Origin: Verrucomicrobiia bacterium
GTDB taxonomy: Bacteria; Verrucomicrobiota; Verrucomicrobiia; Limisphaerales; JADLHS01
Assembly (NCBI GenBank): GCA_026125285.1
Contig: JAHCLO010000025.1
Coordinates: 39,587 to 103,586 of the forward strand
Length of the DNA: 64,000 bases
Reading direction: 5' to 3'
Positions 52,584 through 61,826 of this stretch are shown piece by piece. Position numbers and translations under genes: made by a program. How positions within the stretch are numbered: the stretch's first letter is position 1; the number at the start of each line of letters is the position of its first letter. The notes under the pieces were generated by a model, which did no database searches, was not told the DNA's origin, and worked only from the letters and a program-made list of their open reading frames with translations.

Positions 52584-53396
52584 ATGTCCAAAACCATGAC
52601 CATCCTCAATACCATTGTTGAACAAAAGCGGCGTGAAATCGCGCTGTTGCCGGAACGTCCCATCGCTTCAGGCGATCTGCGCGATGCCATGCGGGAGCGT
52701 GACGAGCCAAGGGATTTCCTCGCGGCATTGCGCAGTCCGCGATCCGGCGACGTGGCGTTGATTGCCGAAGTGAAGAAGGCTTCACCTTCCGCCGGGGTGA
52801 TCTGCTCGGACTTCGATCCCATTCGCATCGCGAAGGAGTACGAAGCGGCAGGCGCGAGTTGTTTGTCCGTGCTGACCGATGAGAAGTTTTTCCAAGGCTC
52901 GCTGGATTACCTCCGGCAAATCCGCGCCGCGGTGAAGCTGCCGTTGTTGCGCAAGGATTTCATCATAGACGAACGGCAGATTCTCGAAGCCATCGAATGG
53001 GGCGCCGATGCCATTCTCTTGATCGTTGCGATTCTGGATGACGCGCAACTTCGCGGATTTCACACCCTCGCCACGGAAGCCGGGCTGGCGGCGCTGGTGG
53101 AAGTCCACGACAAAGCCGAACTGGAGCGGGCGTTGGCTGCAGGGGTCACCTTGATCGGCGTGAACAATCGCAATCTGAAGACGTTTCAGGTGGACCTCGC
53201 CACAACCGAGCGATTGGCGAAGCAGCTTTCCCAATCCTCCGCCCCGGCTGGGCTGCTGGTTGCCGAGAGTGGTATTCACACCCGTGCGGACGTGGAACGC
53301 CTCAAACGCGCCGGCGCTCACGCCATCCTGGTGGGAGAATCGTTGGTCAAGCAAAACGACATCCGCGGGAAAGTCTCGGAGTTGCTCGGATGCTGA
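52584..53396 (+). CDS. trpC: Indole-3-glycerol phosphate synthase
   Basis: The protein is 270 residues from ATG 52584, just after the prfB stop; GAGGAAG upstream serves as ribosome binding site. An ATG at 52569 (inside prfB) and one at 52596 are alternatives. It catalyses ring closure of CdRP to indole-3-glycerol phosphate in tryptophan synthesis. Characteristic blocks are LIAEVKKASPSAGVI (catalytic Lys), LLRKDFIIDERQI, IGVNNRNLKTFQVDL and VAESGIHTRADVERL, then HAILVGESLV. It is monofunctional (no TrpF domain) and is separated from other trp genes. Confidence 0.95.
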   Translation: MSKTMTILNTIVEQKRREIALLPERPIASGDLRDAMRERDEPRDFLAALRSPRSGDVALIAEVKKASPSAGVICSDFDPIRIAKEYEAAGASCLSVLTDEKFFQGSLDYLRQIRAAVKLPLLRKDFIIDERQILEAIEWGADAILLIVAILDDAQLRGFHTLATEAGLAALVEVHDKAELERALAAGVTLIGVNNRNLKTFQVDLATTERLAKQLSQSSAPAGLLVAESGIHTRADVERLKRAGAHAILVGESLVKQNDIRGKVSELLGC

Positions 53397-53560
53397 CGAG
53401 TTGTCGAATCCTGGGGGGATTGGCTGCGGCAACTCTCCCACCGTGCAGCCCGGCCATCCTGCCAGGCGCTCAGATGCGCCAGTCCCCAGGACGCGTCTCT
53501 TGCACGCGTCCGAATCCGCTTGGGCCGTTGATTTAGCTGCGGAGCAGCGGCAGAGCGTAG

Positions 53561-53580
53561 CCCACGGCGCCAGCCGTGGG
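53561..53580. repeat. CCCACGGC hairpin
   Basis: CCCACGGC (53561-53568), GCCA loop, GCCGTGGG (53573-53580) form a perfect 8-bp stem. Preceded by AGCGTAG. The motif is recalled as a frequent intergenic hairpin in related genomes. Confidence 0.65.
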
Positions 53581-53679
53581 AACCGGGTCAACATACGCCC
53601 CAAGCCGGCAGGGGCGGCAGAGTGCCGCCAGGGATTGGCGCAACTCAGTTTCTTGCAAGGGTTGTGAACGACTTCGGCT

Positions 53680-53827
53680 GGGGAGCGCACGCGCCCCCGC
53701 GTGCGCTCGGTTGCGCCTCGCAACCGGGACCCACGCGCGCCATCGCGCGTGAGAGACTGGCGCGGTGGCGCGTCCGAGTGCGGCGGACGAGGCGTCCGCC
53801 GCCGCACGCGAGGCGCGTGCGCTCCCC
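53680..53827. repeat. 148-bp MITE-like element with 16-bp terminal inverted repeats
   Basis: The ends GGGGAGCGCACGCGCC (53680-53695) and GGCGCGTGCGCTCCCC (53812-53827) are perfect complements. The interior has a second palindrome, GTGCGGCGGACG with CGTCCGCCGCCGCAC around 53777-53807. There is no coding capacity, so the element would be mobilised in trans if mobile. Confidence 0.82.
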
Positions 53828-53962
53828 ACTGCAAAAAAGTGAGATGCGCCGCCAGGGATCCTATCGCCGCTCCGCGGCTCCACGGGCGGCGTGCCGTACC
53901 TTCCAATAGCGCCCAGCCGGCAACAGCTTGTGCCGCCTTCGTTGGCGCGTTATCGTTGGTCC

Positions 53963-56197
53963 ATGCGAAGCTCAGTCCGGCTTACCAGTGCCATTCTATG
54001 TTTGTTCAACGTCATTGGCCTCCACGCCGCATCCGGTCGTCCCGAGCCGCAATGGGTGAACACCCAGTACCTGCGCGACCACGCCGAGACGCGCGGCTTC
54101 ATGCTCGGTCGGCCGGGCAAGGCGATTCCCACACCGGATGGCCAGGCGGTGCTGTTTCTGCGCGCCCAGGCGCGCGTGCCCAGACTGGAGCTTTACGAAT
54201 TTGACGTGGCCACGGGCCGATCGCGCGTTTTGCTCACGCCGGAACAGGTGCTCCAGGGCGCGGAGGAACAATTGTCGCCCGAAGAGAAAGCGCGCCGTGA
54301 ACGGATGCGCATCAGCGTCGGCGGCTTCACGGATTTTCAACTCTCGAAGGACGGCAGCCGGATTCTGTTGAGCCTGTCCGGCAAACTGTATCTGGTGGAA
54401 CGGGCCACCAGCGCGGTGCAGCAATTGAACACCGGCGCGGGCACACTGGTGGACCCGAAGTTTGCACCGGACGGACAGAGTATCGCCTACGTGTTGGACT
54501 ACGACGTGTTTGTGTTTGATCTAACGACTCAGATCGAGCGGCGCGTGACCACCGGCGGCACTGACAAAGTGCGCCACGGTCTGGCCGAGTTTGTTGCCCA
54601 GGAGGAGATGGATCGCTTCTCCGGTTATTGGTGGTCACCCGATTCAAAGTTCATTGCCTACGAAGAAAGCGATCATGAAGGCGTGGAAATCTGGCATGTT
54701 GCGGACCCCGCCAAACCGGACGAACCGCCGCACGCCGCTTACTACCCGCGGCCGGGCAAGAACAACGTGAAGGTCCGCCTCGGGGTGGTTTCCGTAAGCG
54801 GTGGCGAGACTGTGTGGATTCAATGGGACGGCGAGCGTTACCCGTATCTCACCACGGTGCGCTGGGATAAACACGGCCCGCTGACCCTCGCCGTGCAAAC
54901 GCGCGACCAGCGTGAACTGGTGTTGCTGGAGGCCGATCCCCAAACCGGTCGCACCACCACGCTGCTCACCGAGCGCGACGCCGCGTGGGTGTGTGTGCGA
55001 CAGGACGTGCCGCGCTGGCTGGCTGATGGACGGGGGTTTGTCTGGGCGAGCGAGAAATCCGCAGGCTGGCAGCTTGAATGGCGCAAGCGCTCCGGGGAAA
55101 TCCAACGGGTCCTCGCTGAAGCCAGCCTGGGATTCCGTTCACTGCAAAGCTTCAACGCTGAAACGGGCGAGTTCCACTTCACTGCGCGCCCGGATCCGAC
55201 CCAGACCCAGTTGTTTCGCGTGTCGCTTGATGGCGGCGCACCCGTGGCCTTGACGCAGGAAGCGGGCATCCACTCCGCCAGCTTCAACGAAGGCAGTCCC
55301 ATTCACGTTCGCTCCTTCGTGGCGTTGCAGGCCATGCCCAAATCCACCGTCCATCGCAGCGACGGTTCGCTCGTCGGCGAACTGCCGTCCGTGGCCGAGT
55401 CGCCGCCGTTTGTGCCTCGCGTCGAAATGACCAGGATCGGTCCGGATGAAGGTTTTTACGCGGCACTGGTGCGACCGCAGAAATTCAACTCCAAGCAACG
55501 CTATCCGGTGGTGGTGAATGTTTATGGCGGGCCGTTGCATCCGTCCTCCAGTGGCATCGTGACCGCGACCATGAGCCGATGGTTGCTGGCGCAATGGATC
55601 GCTGATCAGGGATTCATCGTGGTGGGCCTGGACGGGCGCGGCACACCGGGACGCGGACACGCCTGGGAGCGCGCCATTGGAAAACGCTTCGGTTCCGTGC
55701 CGCTGGACGATCAGGTCGCGGGCCTGCGGGCGCTGGGGAAGAAGTATCGCGAACTGGACCTGAACCGCGTTGGCATTTACGGCTGGTCCTATGGCGGTTA
55801 TGTCTCGGCGCTAGGGGTGTTGCGCCGGCCCGACGTGTTCAAAGCCGCCGTCGCGGGCGCCCCGCCCACGGACTGGCTCGATTACGACACGCATTACACC
55901 GAGCGCTATCTGGGGTTGCCCGACACCGACCCGGAAGCCTACGCCGAAGGTTCGCTGCTCACGTACGCCGCCGAACTGCAACGGCCCTTGTTGCTCATCC
56001 ACGGCACGAGCGATGACAACGTTTATTTCCGGCACAGCCTGAAACTGGCCGACGCGCTGTTCCGCGCGGGCAAAGATTTTGACTTGTTGCCGCTCTCCAG
56101 CATGACGCACATGACACCCGACCCGGTGGTGACGGAAAGGCTCTACAGCCGGATCGCGGGCTATTTCCAAACACACTTGGGAAAGCCTGGGCAGTAA
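53963..56197 (+). CDS. Exported DPP-IV-type serine peptidase (S9B)
   Basis: The product is 744 residues from ATG 53963, with leader MRSSVRLTSAILCLFNVIGL then HAASG. The N-terminal eight-bladed propeller (DPPIV_N, ~90-470) includes WWSPDSKFIAYEESDHEGVE. The C-terminal alpha/beta hydrolase has the catalytic Ser609 in GIYGWSYGGYVSAL, Asp685 in HGTSDDNVYF and His716 in MTHM. The family removes Xaa-Pro dipeptides from peptide N-termini. Spacing of the triad agrees with human DPP4. An upstream in-frame start at 53891 would extend the leader without support. Confidence 0.93.
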   Translation: MRSSVRLTSAILCLFNVIGLHAASGRPEPQWVNTQYLRDHAETRGFMLGRPGKAIPTPDGQAVLFLRAQARVPRLELYEFDVATGRSRVLLTPEQVLQGAEEQLSPEEKARRERMRISVGGFTDFQLSKDGSRILLSLSGKLYLVERATSAVQQLNTGAGTLVDPKFAPDGQSIAYVLDYDVFVFDLTTQIERRVTTGGTDKVRHGLAEFVAQEEMDRFSGYWWSPDSKFIAYEESDHEGVEIWHVADPAKPDEPPHAAYYPRPGKNNVKVRLGVVSVSGGETVWIQWDGERYPYLTTVRWDKHGPLTLAVQTRDQRELVLLEADPQTGRTTTLLTERDAAWVCVRQDVPRWLADGRGFVWASEKSAGWQLEWRKRSGEIQRVLAEASLGFRSLQSFNAETGEFHFTARPDPTQTQLFRVSLDGGAPVALTQEAGIHSASFNEGSPIHVRSFVALQAMPKSTVHRSDGSLVGELPSVAESPPFVPRVEMTRIGPDEGFYAALVRPQKFNSKQRYPVVVNVYGGPLHPSSSGIVTATMSRWLLAQWIADQGFIVVGLDGRGTPGRGHAWERAIGKRFGSVPLDDQVAGLRALGKKYRELDLNRVGIYGWSYGGYVSALGVLRRPDVFKAAVAGAPPTDWLDYDTHYTERYLGLPDTDPEAYAEGSLLTYAAELQRPLLLIHGTSDDNVYFRHSLKLADALFRAGKDFDLLPLSSMTHMTPDPVVTERLYSRIAGYFQTHLGKPGQ

Positions 56198-56746
56198 GCG
56201 GGCGCAGTGGTGAACGATTCAGAATTCACTCGAAAGCTCGGCCGGAATGTTGGACCTGTTCAGTCCGCAGCAGGCGAGTTAGAAATGAGCCTGGGGACCT
56301 CAAAACCACCTTGCGTATGGAAAGCCTGCGCAGCCGCTCGCCGGAAACGGTCAGGTGGGAATTCTGAACGCGGCTGATTGCGCACAACTTGGTTCGTTGC
56401 GCCATGGCGCAAGCCGCAGCCGGGTGACATGTGCCGCTGGAGCGGATCGGCCTCAGAGGCAGTCTGAACTCCGCGCGACAATTCTAGCCAGCAATGGCTC
56501 TGGCCAGATCGTACAAGAAACGCCAGCACCTGTGGACCGACATATTTCGCAAGTTGCCCGGGCGGGCGGGCGCGGAAGTTGGCTATGCGCCGGAATCCGG
56601 TTTGGTTTGACCAGAAGTAGTCGCCGGGCGGCTCAGCCCATGAGTTCACGCACACTATCACAACCTCATACGTCCGAACCGCTGGCTGGGGGCAGTCAAC
56701 CGACTTCGCAGTGGGTTCAGTCCGCGCTTGCATTTTCGCGCCGTCC
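56198..56746. other. Intergenic region with no recognised gene
   Basis: About 550 bp with no frame showing family features. A perfect 16-bp palindrome TTGCGCCATGGCGCAA lies at 56397-56412, possibly an operator or simply a short self-complementary sequence. No tRNA-like cloverleaf or T-run terminator was found. Confidence 0.5.
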
Positions 56747-57961
56747 GTGTCCCCTCCGCGCGTGCTGAAGACCATTCGCCGGGCCGAGTACGCCGAATTG
56801 ATCATCTTGTTCTTCCTCCACGGTGCCACGCTGGGCATCTGGCTGGTGCCGTTGAGCACCGTACTGGATGCTCACGGATTGGCGGCCATCAAACCGTTTG
56901 TCTTCGCGACTTTTTCCGTGGCGGCCTTCGTTTCGCCATTGATCTTTGGCGCGATGGCGGATCGCCACGCTTCGCCGGTAAAGGTCCTGCGCGGATTGGC
57001 GCTGGGAACGGCAGTCGCCACCGGGCTGGCCAGCACCGGCATCAAACTGGGCTGGAATCCCTGGCTCGTGCTGGCATTGATCCAGTTGCTGGCGCTGGGG
57101 GCCTCGCCCACGGTGAGCATTACCGCGACCATCGTATTCGCGCGGCTCGCGAATGCGCAGAAGGAATTCGGGCCGGTGCGGGCAATGGCCACGCTGGGCT
57201 GGATTTGCGGTTGCGGTCTGGTCAGCCTGCTGAGAGCGGACGCCTCCACCTTGGCCGGCTATCTTGGCGCCGCCATGTGGTTGCTGGTGGCGGGCTACAC
57301 CTATTTCCTGCCGGCAGTGGACCCACCCAAATCCGTTCAACAACTCAAATGGTACGAACGTCTCGGTCTGGATGCGCTCGCGCTGCTCAAAAGTCCCGAC
57401 CATCGGGGCGTGTTCGTCACCGTGGCGTTGTTCAGCATTCCGTTGGCGGCGTTTTATCCTTATGCGCCGCCGCATTTGCGCGAACTGGGGCTCCAGCGCA
57501 CCAGCGCGTGGATGAGCCTGGGCCAGATGACCGAGATCATGGCCATGTTCGCCCTCGGCGCATTGCTGGTGCGATGGCGTTTGAAGTGGCTGTTCGCTTG
57601 CGGTTTGAGTTGCGGTGTGTTGCGCTACGGCTTCAGTGCCCTGGACACTCAGGCGTGGCTGCTGGCGGGCGTGGCTTTGCACGGAGTTTCCTTCACCTTC
57701 GTGGTCATCACGGCGCAGATTTACCTCAACGAGCGCGTGGACGCTGCCTGGCGGGCGCGGGCACAGGCGTTGATGTCTTTGATGAGCAGCGGTGTCGGCA
57801 GCCTGATTGGATATTTGGGCTGCGGCGCGTGGTTCTCCTTCTGCACACCTGACAGCTTCACGCGCTGGCCGCTGTTCTGGGGCGGCCTGGCCCTGACCGT
57901 GGCAGCGGTGCTTACATTCTTTCTTGCGGCCTACCACGGACGCGGGCAGAAACCGCACTGA
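56747..57961 (+). CDS. MFS transporter, nucleoside-permease-like
   Basis: The product is 404 residues from GTG 56747; GTGs at 56711 and 56762 are in frame and the start is uncertain. Twelve hydrophobic helices are visible, for example ELIILFFLHGATLGIWLVPL, LVLALIQLLALGASPTVSIT, LGWICGCGLVSLL, EIMAMFALGALLVRWRLKWL and SFTFVVITAQIYLNERVDA. The loop-2 signature is DRHASPVKVLRGLA. The pattern 'WR..AQALM....GVGSLIGYL' in the tenth helix region matches the NupG/LacY-like nucleoside:H+ symporter group. Substrate is unconfirmed. Confidence 0.85.
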   Translation: MSPPRVLKTIRRAEYAELIILFFLHGATLGIWLVPLSTVLDAHGLAAIKPFVFATFSVAAFVSPLIFGAMADRHASPVKVLRGLALGTAVATGLASTGIKLGWNPWLVLALIQLLALGASPTVSITATIVFARLANAQKEFGPVRAMATLGWICGCGLVSLLRADASTLAGYLGAAMWLLVAGYTYFLPAVDPPKSVQQLKWYERLGLDALALLKSPDHRGVFVTVALFSIPLAAFYPYAPPHLRELGLQRTSAWMSLGQMTEIMAMFALGALLVRWRLKWLFACGLSCGVLRYGFSALDTQAWLLAGVALHGVSFTFVVITAQIYLNERVDAAWRARAQALMSLMSSGVGSLIGYLGCGAWFSFCTPDSFTRWPLFWGGLALTVAAVLTFFLAAYHGRGQKPH

Positions 57962-58011
57962 GGACGATGGATGAAGCCAGCGACGCCGATGCGATCTTTT
58001 CGTGCCTCGGC

Positions 58012-58557
58012 TCAGGCTTGCGCCGACTTGCCGGTTCGCCAGACGCCCGCCAGCAAGATCAACATCCAAATCGTGGCCGCCACGAATCCGATTGAAGCAG
58101 GCATGGCCAGCCATTCCAAAGATTCCTTGGCCGCTCCAGTGCTGCCGAGTCCCGGAGCACGAAAGCCCGCCCCCATCCAGTAAACCGAATATCCCAGCCC
58201 GCCGGCGCCCAGCGCCAGGCTGATGATGCGGGCCGTCCAGCCGGATGCACCCACGAAAGGCAGCAACAGAATCAACGCGATCGCTGTGGTCCCCATGCCC
58301 CCCGCGTGAAGGTGAGCCCGTTTCATGTAGGCCCAGGACTTCTCGATCACGGCTTTGATCGCCGCCTCATCGCCTTGGTAAACCGTATCCCGCACAGCCT
58401 CCGCGGAAGTCTTCAAGCGCTGCTTGAGGCTGTCTTCATTGATGCCAAACACAATGCCCAGTCCATGTCCATAAAGGAGGGTCAGCACAGCGAGCACGAG
58501 TCCGGCAGCCGCGGGCCGCAATTGCTGCCGCCATGCGTCAAGAGCTTGGGTAGTCAT
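58012..58557 (-). CDS. Small integral membrane protein, four helices
   Basis: The product is 181 residues from ATG 58557, selected for its GGAAG ribosome binding site; the frame continues upstream without support. Helices lie at ~14-34 (AAAGLVLAVLTLLYGHGLGI), ~79-97 (TTAIALILLLPFVGASG), ~103-120 and ~150-172 (IGFVAATIWMLILLAGVW). A loop of ~45 residues includes DSLKQRLKTSAEAVRDTVYQ and HLHAGGMG, with two His that could bind metal. I do not recognise the family; the overall look is similar to small membrane proteins of the cytochrome-associated type. Confidence 0.75.
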   Translation of the reverse strand: MTTQALDAWRQQLRPAAAGLVLAVLTLLYGHGLGIVFGINEDSLKQRLKTSAEAVRDTVYQGDEAAIKAVIEKSWAYMKRAHLHAGGMGTTAIALILLLPFVGASGWTARIISLALGAGGLGYSVYWMGAGFRAPGLGSTGAAKESLEWLAMPASIGFVAATIWMLILLAGVWRTGKSAQA

Positions 58558-58721
58558 GGATCTTCCGTTCGGGCACCTTGTTGATTCGCCTGGCCAGTCC
58601 TTTGCCTCGACCGTCAACAGCGCGCAGTGTATGAAGCAAACCGCCTGCGTCAATGATGTCCGCGCCCATTGGCGTGGCGAGCTCCCAGTTGACCCGATAC
58701 GAAGAGAGTTCGCCCGGCTCG

Positions 58722-60575
58722 CTAATGTGCGCGAACCGTACCGACAAACCCAATCGGCATGAACACCCCGCCGCCGATGTGTTGGAGTTCAACCGAAGAG
58801 AATCGTGTGCCACTCAAGAATCCTGCGGTGCCCGGTGTAGTGGTGGTGGCTTGAGAAGAAACATAAAGCTGGCTGGCGGCTGGCGCGGCCACCAACGTGG
58901 AGGCGTCGCCGGAACACGCCACGGCCAGCCAGTTGGCGCTGGGCAATCCCGCGCGAGTGGTCCAACTCGCCCCCGAATCCACGGAGATGTGGATGCCCCC
59001 GCCATTGATCACCGCGGCCATCCGTGCGCCGTCGGCCGAACAAGCCACCGAACTCCAGGCGGCCACCGAAGGACCGGTGGCTACCCAGTTCGTACCGCCG
59101 TCGTCGGAGGTGTAGAGTTGCCCGTTATTGACGGCCGCAATCAGGCGGCTGCCGTCCGCCGACGAGGCGACTGCCGACCAGGCGCGATTGCTCTCACGCG
59201 GCACCCAGAGCGCGCCGCCGTTGGGGGAGGTATAGAGTTGGCCTCCTTGCACGGCGGCCACCAATCGCTGGCCGTTGGCCGACGAAGCAACCGCCACCCA
59301 GAAGCGAACGTTCTCCCGCGGCGTCCACGAACCGCCGGAGTCGGTCGAAGTGAAAATCTGCCCGCTGTTGACGGTGGCTGCGAGACTGACCCCATCGAGT
59401 GACGAGGCCACCGCGGACCAGTTCCGGTTTGCGTCGCGTGGCGTCCACGAAACCCCGGAATCCGTCGAGGTGTAGAGTCGCCCCCCGTTGACGGCCGCGA
59501 GTAGTTTGGCGCCGTCGGCCGAAGCCGCCGTCGCCACCCAACTGCGGTTGGCATCGCGCGCAGTCCAGGTGGTGCCGGAATTGGTGGAAGTATAAATCTG
59601 TCCGCCATTCACGGCGGCCACGAGCTTTCGTCCGTCCTGCGAGGCCGCCGCCGCTCGCCAGCTTCGAACGGCTTCGCGCGGAGTCCATCCCAACCCGATG
59701 CTGTCCAGCAAGCTGCCCATGAGGATGGACTGGCCGGCGTTTTGGGCGACAATCCATCCCGCCGCGCCGCTGCCAGATACGCGCACGGTTTCGCCCACGC
59801 GCAGACTCGCCGGCAGGGTCACAATTACCGGGGTTGTATCGTTCGTGGCCAGATATCCGGTGTTGGGTAAAGCCTGAATCGCCGAGGTGGTCGGGATGGT
59901 GTCAAAAATTCTTCCCGGCACATTGGTCAAGCCGGTGCCGTTGCCCGCGAACTGCGGCGCGGAAACCGGCCCCAGAAAACTTGCCGGGCCGTTGAGTAGC
60001 GCCACATTCGCCGAGAGCCGCGCGTCGGGCAAAACCCCGCTCAAGCTGGCGGCCGGAACGTTGGAAATGCCCACCCCGCTGCCGTTGAATTGTGTGGCGG
60101 TCACGCTGCCGGTGAAGACGACGTTGCTGTTGAGCAGGGCTACGTTCGTCGAAAGCCGCGCATCGGGCAGCGTCCCACTGAGATTCGAGGCGGTGAGCGC
60201 ATTCACGGCCTCGATGGCATACGGCGTGGCGGTGAACGCCTGCCGCGGTGCCAGAATGTGAAACGCCCCGGGAGTGCCGGCGCCGCGCACCCCGATCTCC
60301 AGCCAGCGACCACTGCCGTGAAAAGCCGCCCCGCCAAAATCCAAGGTTACCAGAAACAGGCCGTTGCCGACGTTCACCGCGCTGTTGGTAAGCGGTCCCC
60401 CAAGCACACTCCCTCCGCTGCTGGCATTGTAGAGCACGAACCGCAGATCGTAATTCCCGTTCGCTGGCACACCGGCTTCCGTGAGCCGGCCTTGATAGGT
60501 GAACGCGGTGGTCTGGCCTTGCACGACGTCCACCAGTAGCAACGCCAAGAGACAAATCAATACTTTGAATTTCAC
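58722..60575 (-). CDS. Exported protein with seven BNR-like repeats
   Basis: The product is 617 residues from GTG 60575 (VKFKVLICLLALLLVDVVQG, a signal peptide). Residues ~22-130 are the N-terminal domain TTAFTYQGRLTEAGVPANGN, seen in many verrucomicrobial surface proteins. Two imperfect copies of LSGTLPDARLSTNVALLN with a following TATQFNGSGVGISNV resemble tail-fibre-like stalks. Then come about seven units of ~41 residues with pattern (S/A)xDGxxLxAAVNxGQ(I/L)YTSxxxGxxWxxR, as in sialidase/photosynthesis-factor propellers. A C-terminal ~50-residue segment ends in MPIGFVGTVRAH. No enzyme motif is visible; adhesion is a guess. Confidence 0.85.
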   Translation of the reverse strand: MKFKVLICLLALLLVDVVQGQTTAFTYQGRLTEAGVPANGNYDLRFVLYNASSGGSVLGGPLTNSAVNVGNGLFLVTLDFGGAAFHGSGRWLEIGVRGAGTPGAFHILAPRQAFTATPYAIEAVNALTASNLSGTLPDARLSTNVALLNSNVVFTGSVTATQFNGSGVGISNVPAASLSGVLPDARLSANVALLNGPASFLGPVSAPQFAGNGTGLTNVPGRIFDTIPTTSAIQALPNTGYLATNDTTPVIVTLPASLRVGETVRVSGSGAAGWIVAQNAGQSILMGSLLDSIGLGWTPREAVRSWRAAAASQDGRKLVAAVNGGQIYTSTNSGTTWTARDANRSWVATAASADGAKLLAAVNGGRLYTSTDSGVSWTPRDANRNWSAVASSLDGVSLAATVNSGQIFTSTDSGGSWTPRENVRFWVAVASSANGQRLVAAVQGGQLYTSPNGGALWVPRESNRAWSAVASSADGSRLIAAVNNGQLYTSDDGGTNWVATGPSVAAWSSVACSADGARMAAVINGGGIHISVDSGASWTTRAGLPSANWLAVACSGDASTLVAAPAASQLYVSSQATTTTPGTAGFLSGTRFSSVELQHIGGGVFMPIGFVGTVRAH

Positions 60576-60663
60576 GCCGGGGGTACTACCACAAATTGGC
60601 GCCCGGACAAGCGCAACAAGTCCGCTCGACAAAGCGGGATTCCTCGTTAGCCTTGCGCTCGTT

Positions 60664-61773
60664 ATGACCGATCCGCGTTACACCAAACTCGCCCGTCTGC
60701 TCGTGCAATACTCCACTCGCGTCAAACCGGGTGACCGCGTGTTACTGGACATGATTGACGTGCCGGATGAATTCACCGTGGAGTTGATGCGCGCGGTGCG
60801 GGCGGCGCGTGGGATTCCGTTGGTGGAGGTGCGCCACACGCGCGTTACGCGCGAAGTCCTGCGCGGCATCAACGAGAAACACGCCGCGCTGATCCGCGAC
60901 CTGGAACTGGCGCGGATGAAGAAGGTGCAGGTCTATCTGGCCCTGCGCGGCTCTCCCAACATCAGCGAGAATTCCGACGTGCCTTCCGACCGCATGTCGC
61001 TCTACGCGCGCTTCACGCGGCCCGTATTGAATTACCGGGTGAACCAGACCCGCTGGTGCGTGCTGCGCTGGCCTTCGCCCAGCATGGCGCAAAGCGCCGG
61101 CATGAGCACCGAGGCCTTCGAGAATCTGTACTTCGACGTCTGCACGCTGGACTATCGCAAGATGGCCAAAGCCATGGTCCCGCTTTATCACCGCATGAAG
61201 AAGGCCGATCAGGTTCACCTGAAGGGACCGGGCACGGACCTTACTTTCAGCATCAAGAGCATTGGCGCCAAAATGTGCGAGGGTCTGCTGAACATTCCCG
61301 ACGGCGAAGTGTTCTCCTGTCCGGTGAAGAACTCCGTCAACGGCGTCATTCAATTCAACACGCCCACGATCTATTCGGGAACGAAGTTTGAAAACGTGCG
61401 GCTCGAGTTCAAGGAGGGCAAGGTCATCAAAGCCACGAGCAACAACACGAAGCGCCTGAATGAGATTCTGGACACCGACCCCGGCGCGCGTTACGTGGGC
61501 GAGTTCGCGCTCGGCTTCAACCCCTACATCCTGAATCCAATGTGCGACATTCTCTTCGACGAGAAGATCGCGGGTTCGCTGCACTTCACGCCGGGCCAGG
61601 CCTACGAAGTTTGCGACAACGGCAATCGGAGCGCGGTACACTGGGACATGGTGCTCATCCAGCGCAAGGACTGGGGCGGCGGCGAAGTGTGGTTCGACGG
61701 CGAACTCATCCGCAAGGACGGCCTGTTTCTGCCCAAGGACTTGAAGCCGCTGAATCCGCAGAATCTGAAATAA
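60664..61773 (+). CDS. Aminopeptidase, M29 family
   Basis: The 369-residue cytoplasmic metallo-aminopeptidase starts at ATG 60664. The frame extends further upstream into the previous promoter but without similarity. It shows the M29 metal-ligand blocks: NIPDGEVFSCPVKNSVNG, RYVGEFALGFNP, SLHFTPGQAYEV and SAVHWDMVLIQR. Bacterial relatives include AmpS and PepS, broad-specificity enzymes that act on peptide N-termini. The N-terminal YTKLARLLVQYSTRVKPGDR is also characteristic. Confidence 0.93.
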   Translation: MTDPRYTKLARLLVQYSTRVKPGDRVLLDMIDVPDEFTVELMRAVRAARGIPLVEVRHTRVTREVLRGINEKHAALIRDLELARMKKVQVYLALRGSPNISENSDVPSDRMSLYARFTRPVLNYRVNQTRWCVLRWPSPSMAQSAGMSTEAFENLYFDVCTLDYRKMAKAMVPLYHRMKKADQVHLKGPGTDLTFSIKSIGAKMCEGLLNIPDGEVFSCPVKNSVNGVIQFNTPTIYSGTKFENVRLEFKEGKVIKATSNNTKRLNEILDTDPGARYVGEFALGFNPYILNPMCDILFDEKIAGSLHFTPGQAYEVCDNGNRSAVHWDMVLIQRKDWGGGEVWFDGELIRKDGLFLPKDLKPLNPQNLK

Positions 61774-61826
61774 GCCGCGGGAGAACCGTGGTTGATCGTG
61801 AGAAGCGCCCTGCCGCTACGTTGCGG

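Larger units (their letters stand above)
53397..53962. other. Repeat-rich intergenic region after trpC
   Basis: This 566-bp gap has no gene. It contains GGACGCGT/ACGCGTCC (53490-53512, 7-nt loop), the CCCACGGC hairpin at 53561-53580 and the MITE-like element at 53680-53827. The GGACGCGT stem, ~95 bp after the trpC stop, lacks a T-run, so it is not called a terminator. Confidence 0.65.

Noticed and set aside
53490..53512. GGACGCGT/ACGCGTCC stem as trpC terminator
   Set aside because: Eight-bp stem but no T-run on either side and ~95 bp after the stop; left as a hairpin within the repeat-rich gap.
58538..58813. Minus-strand 91-codon frame overlapping the start of the small membrane protein
   Set aside because: It overlaps two better-supported genes, has no recognisable domain and no ribosome binding site.
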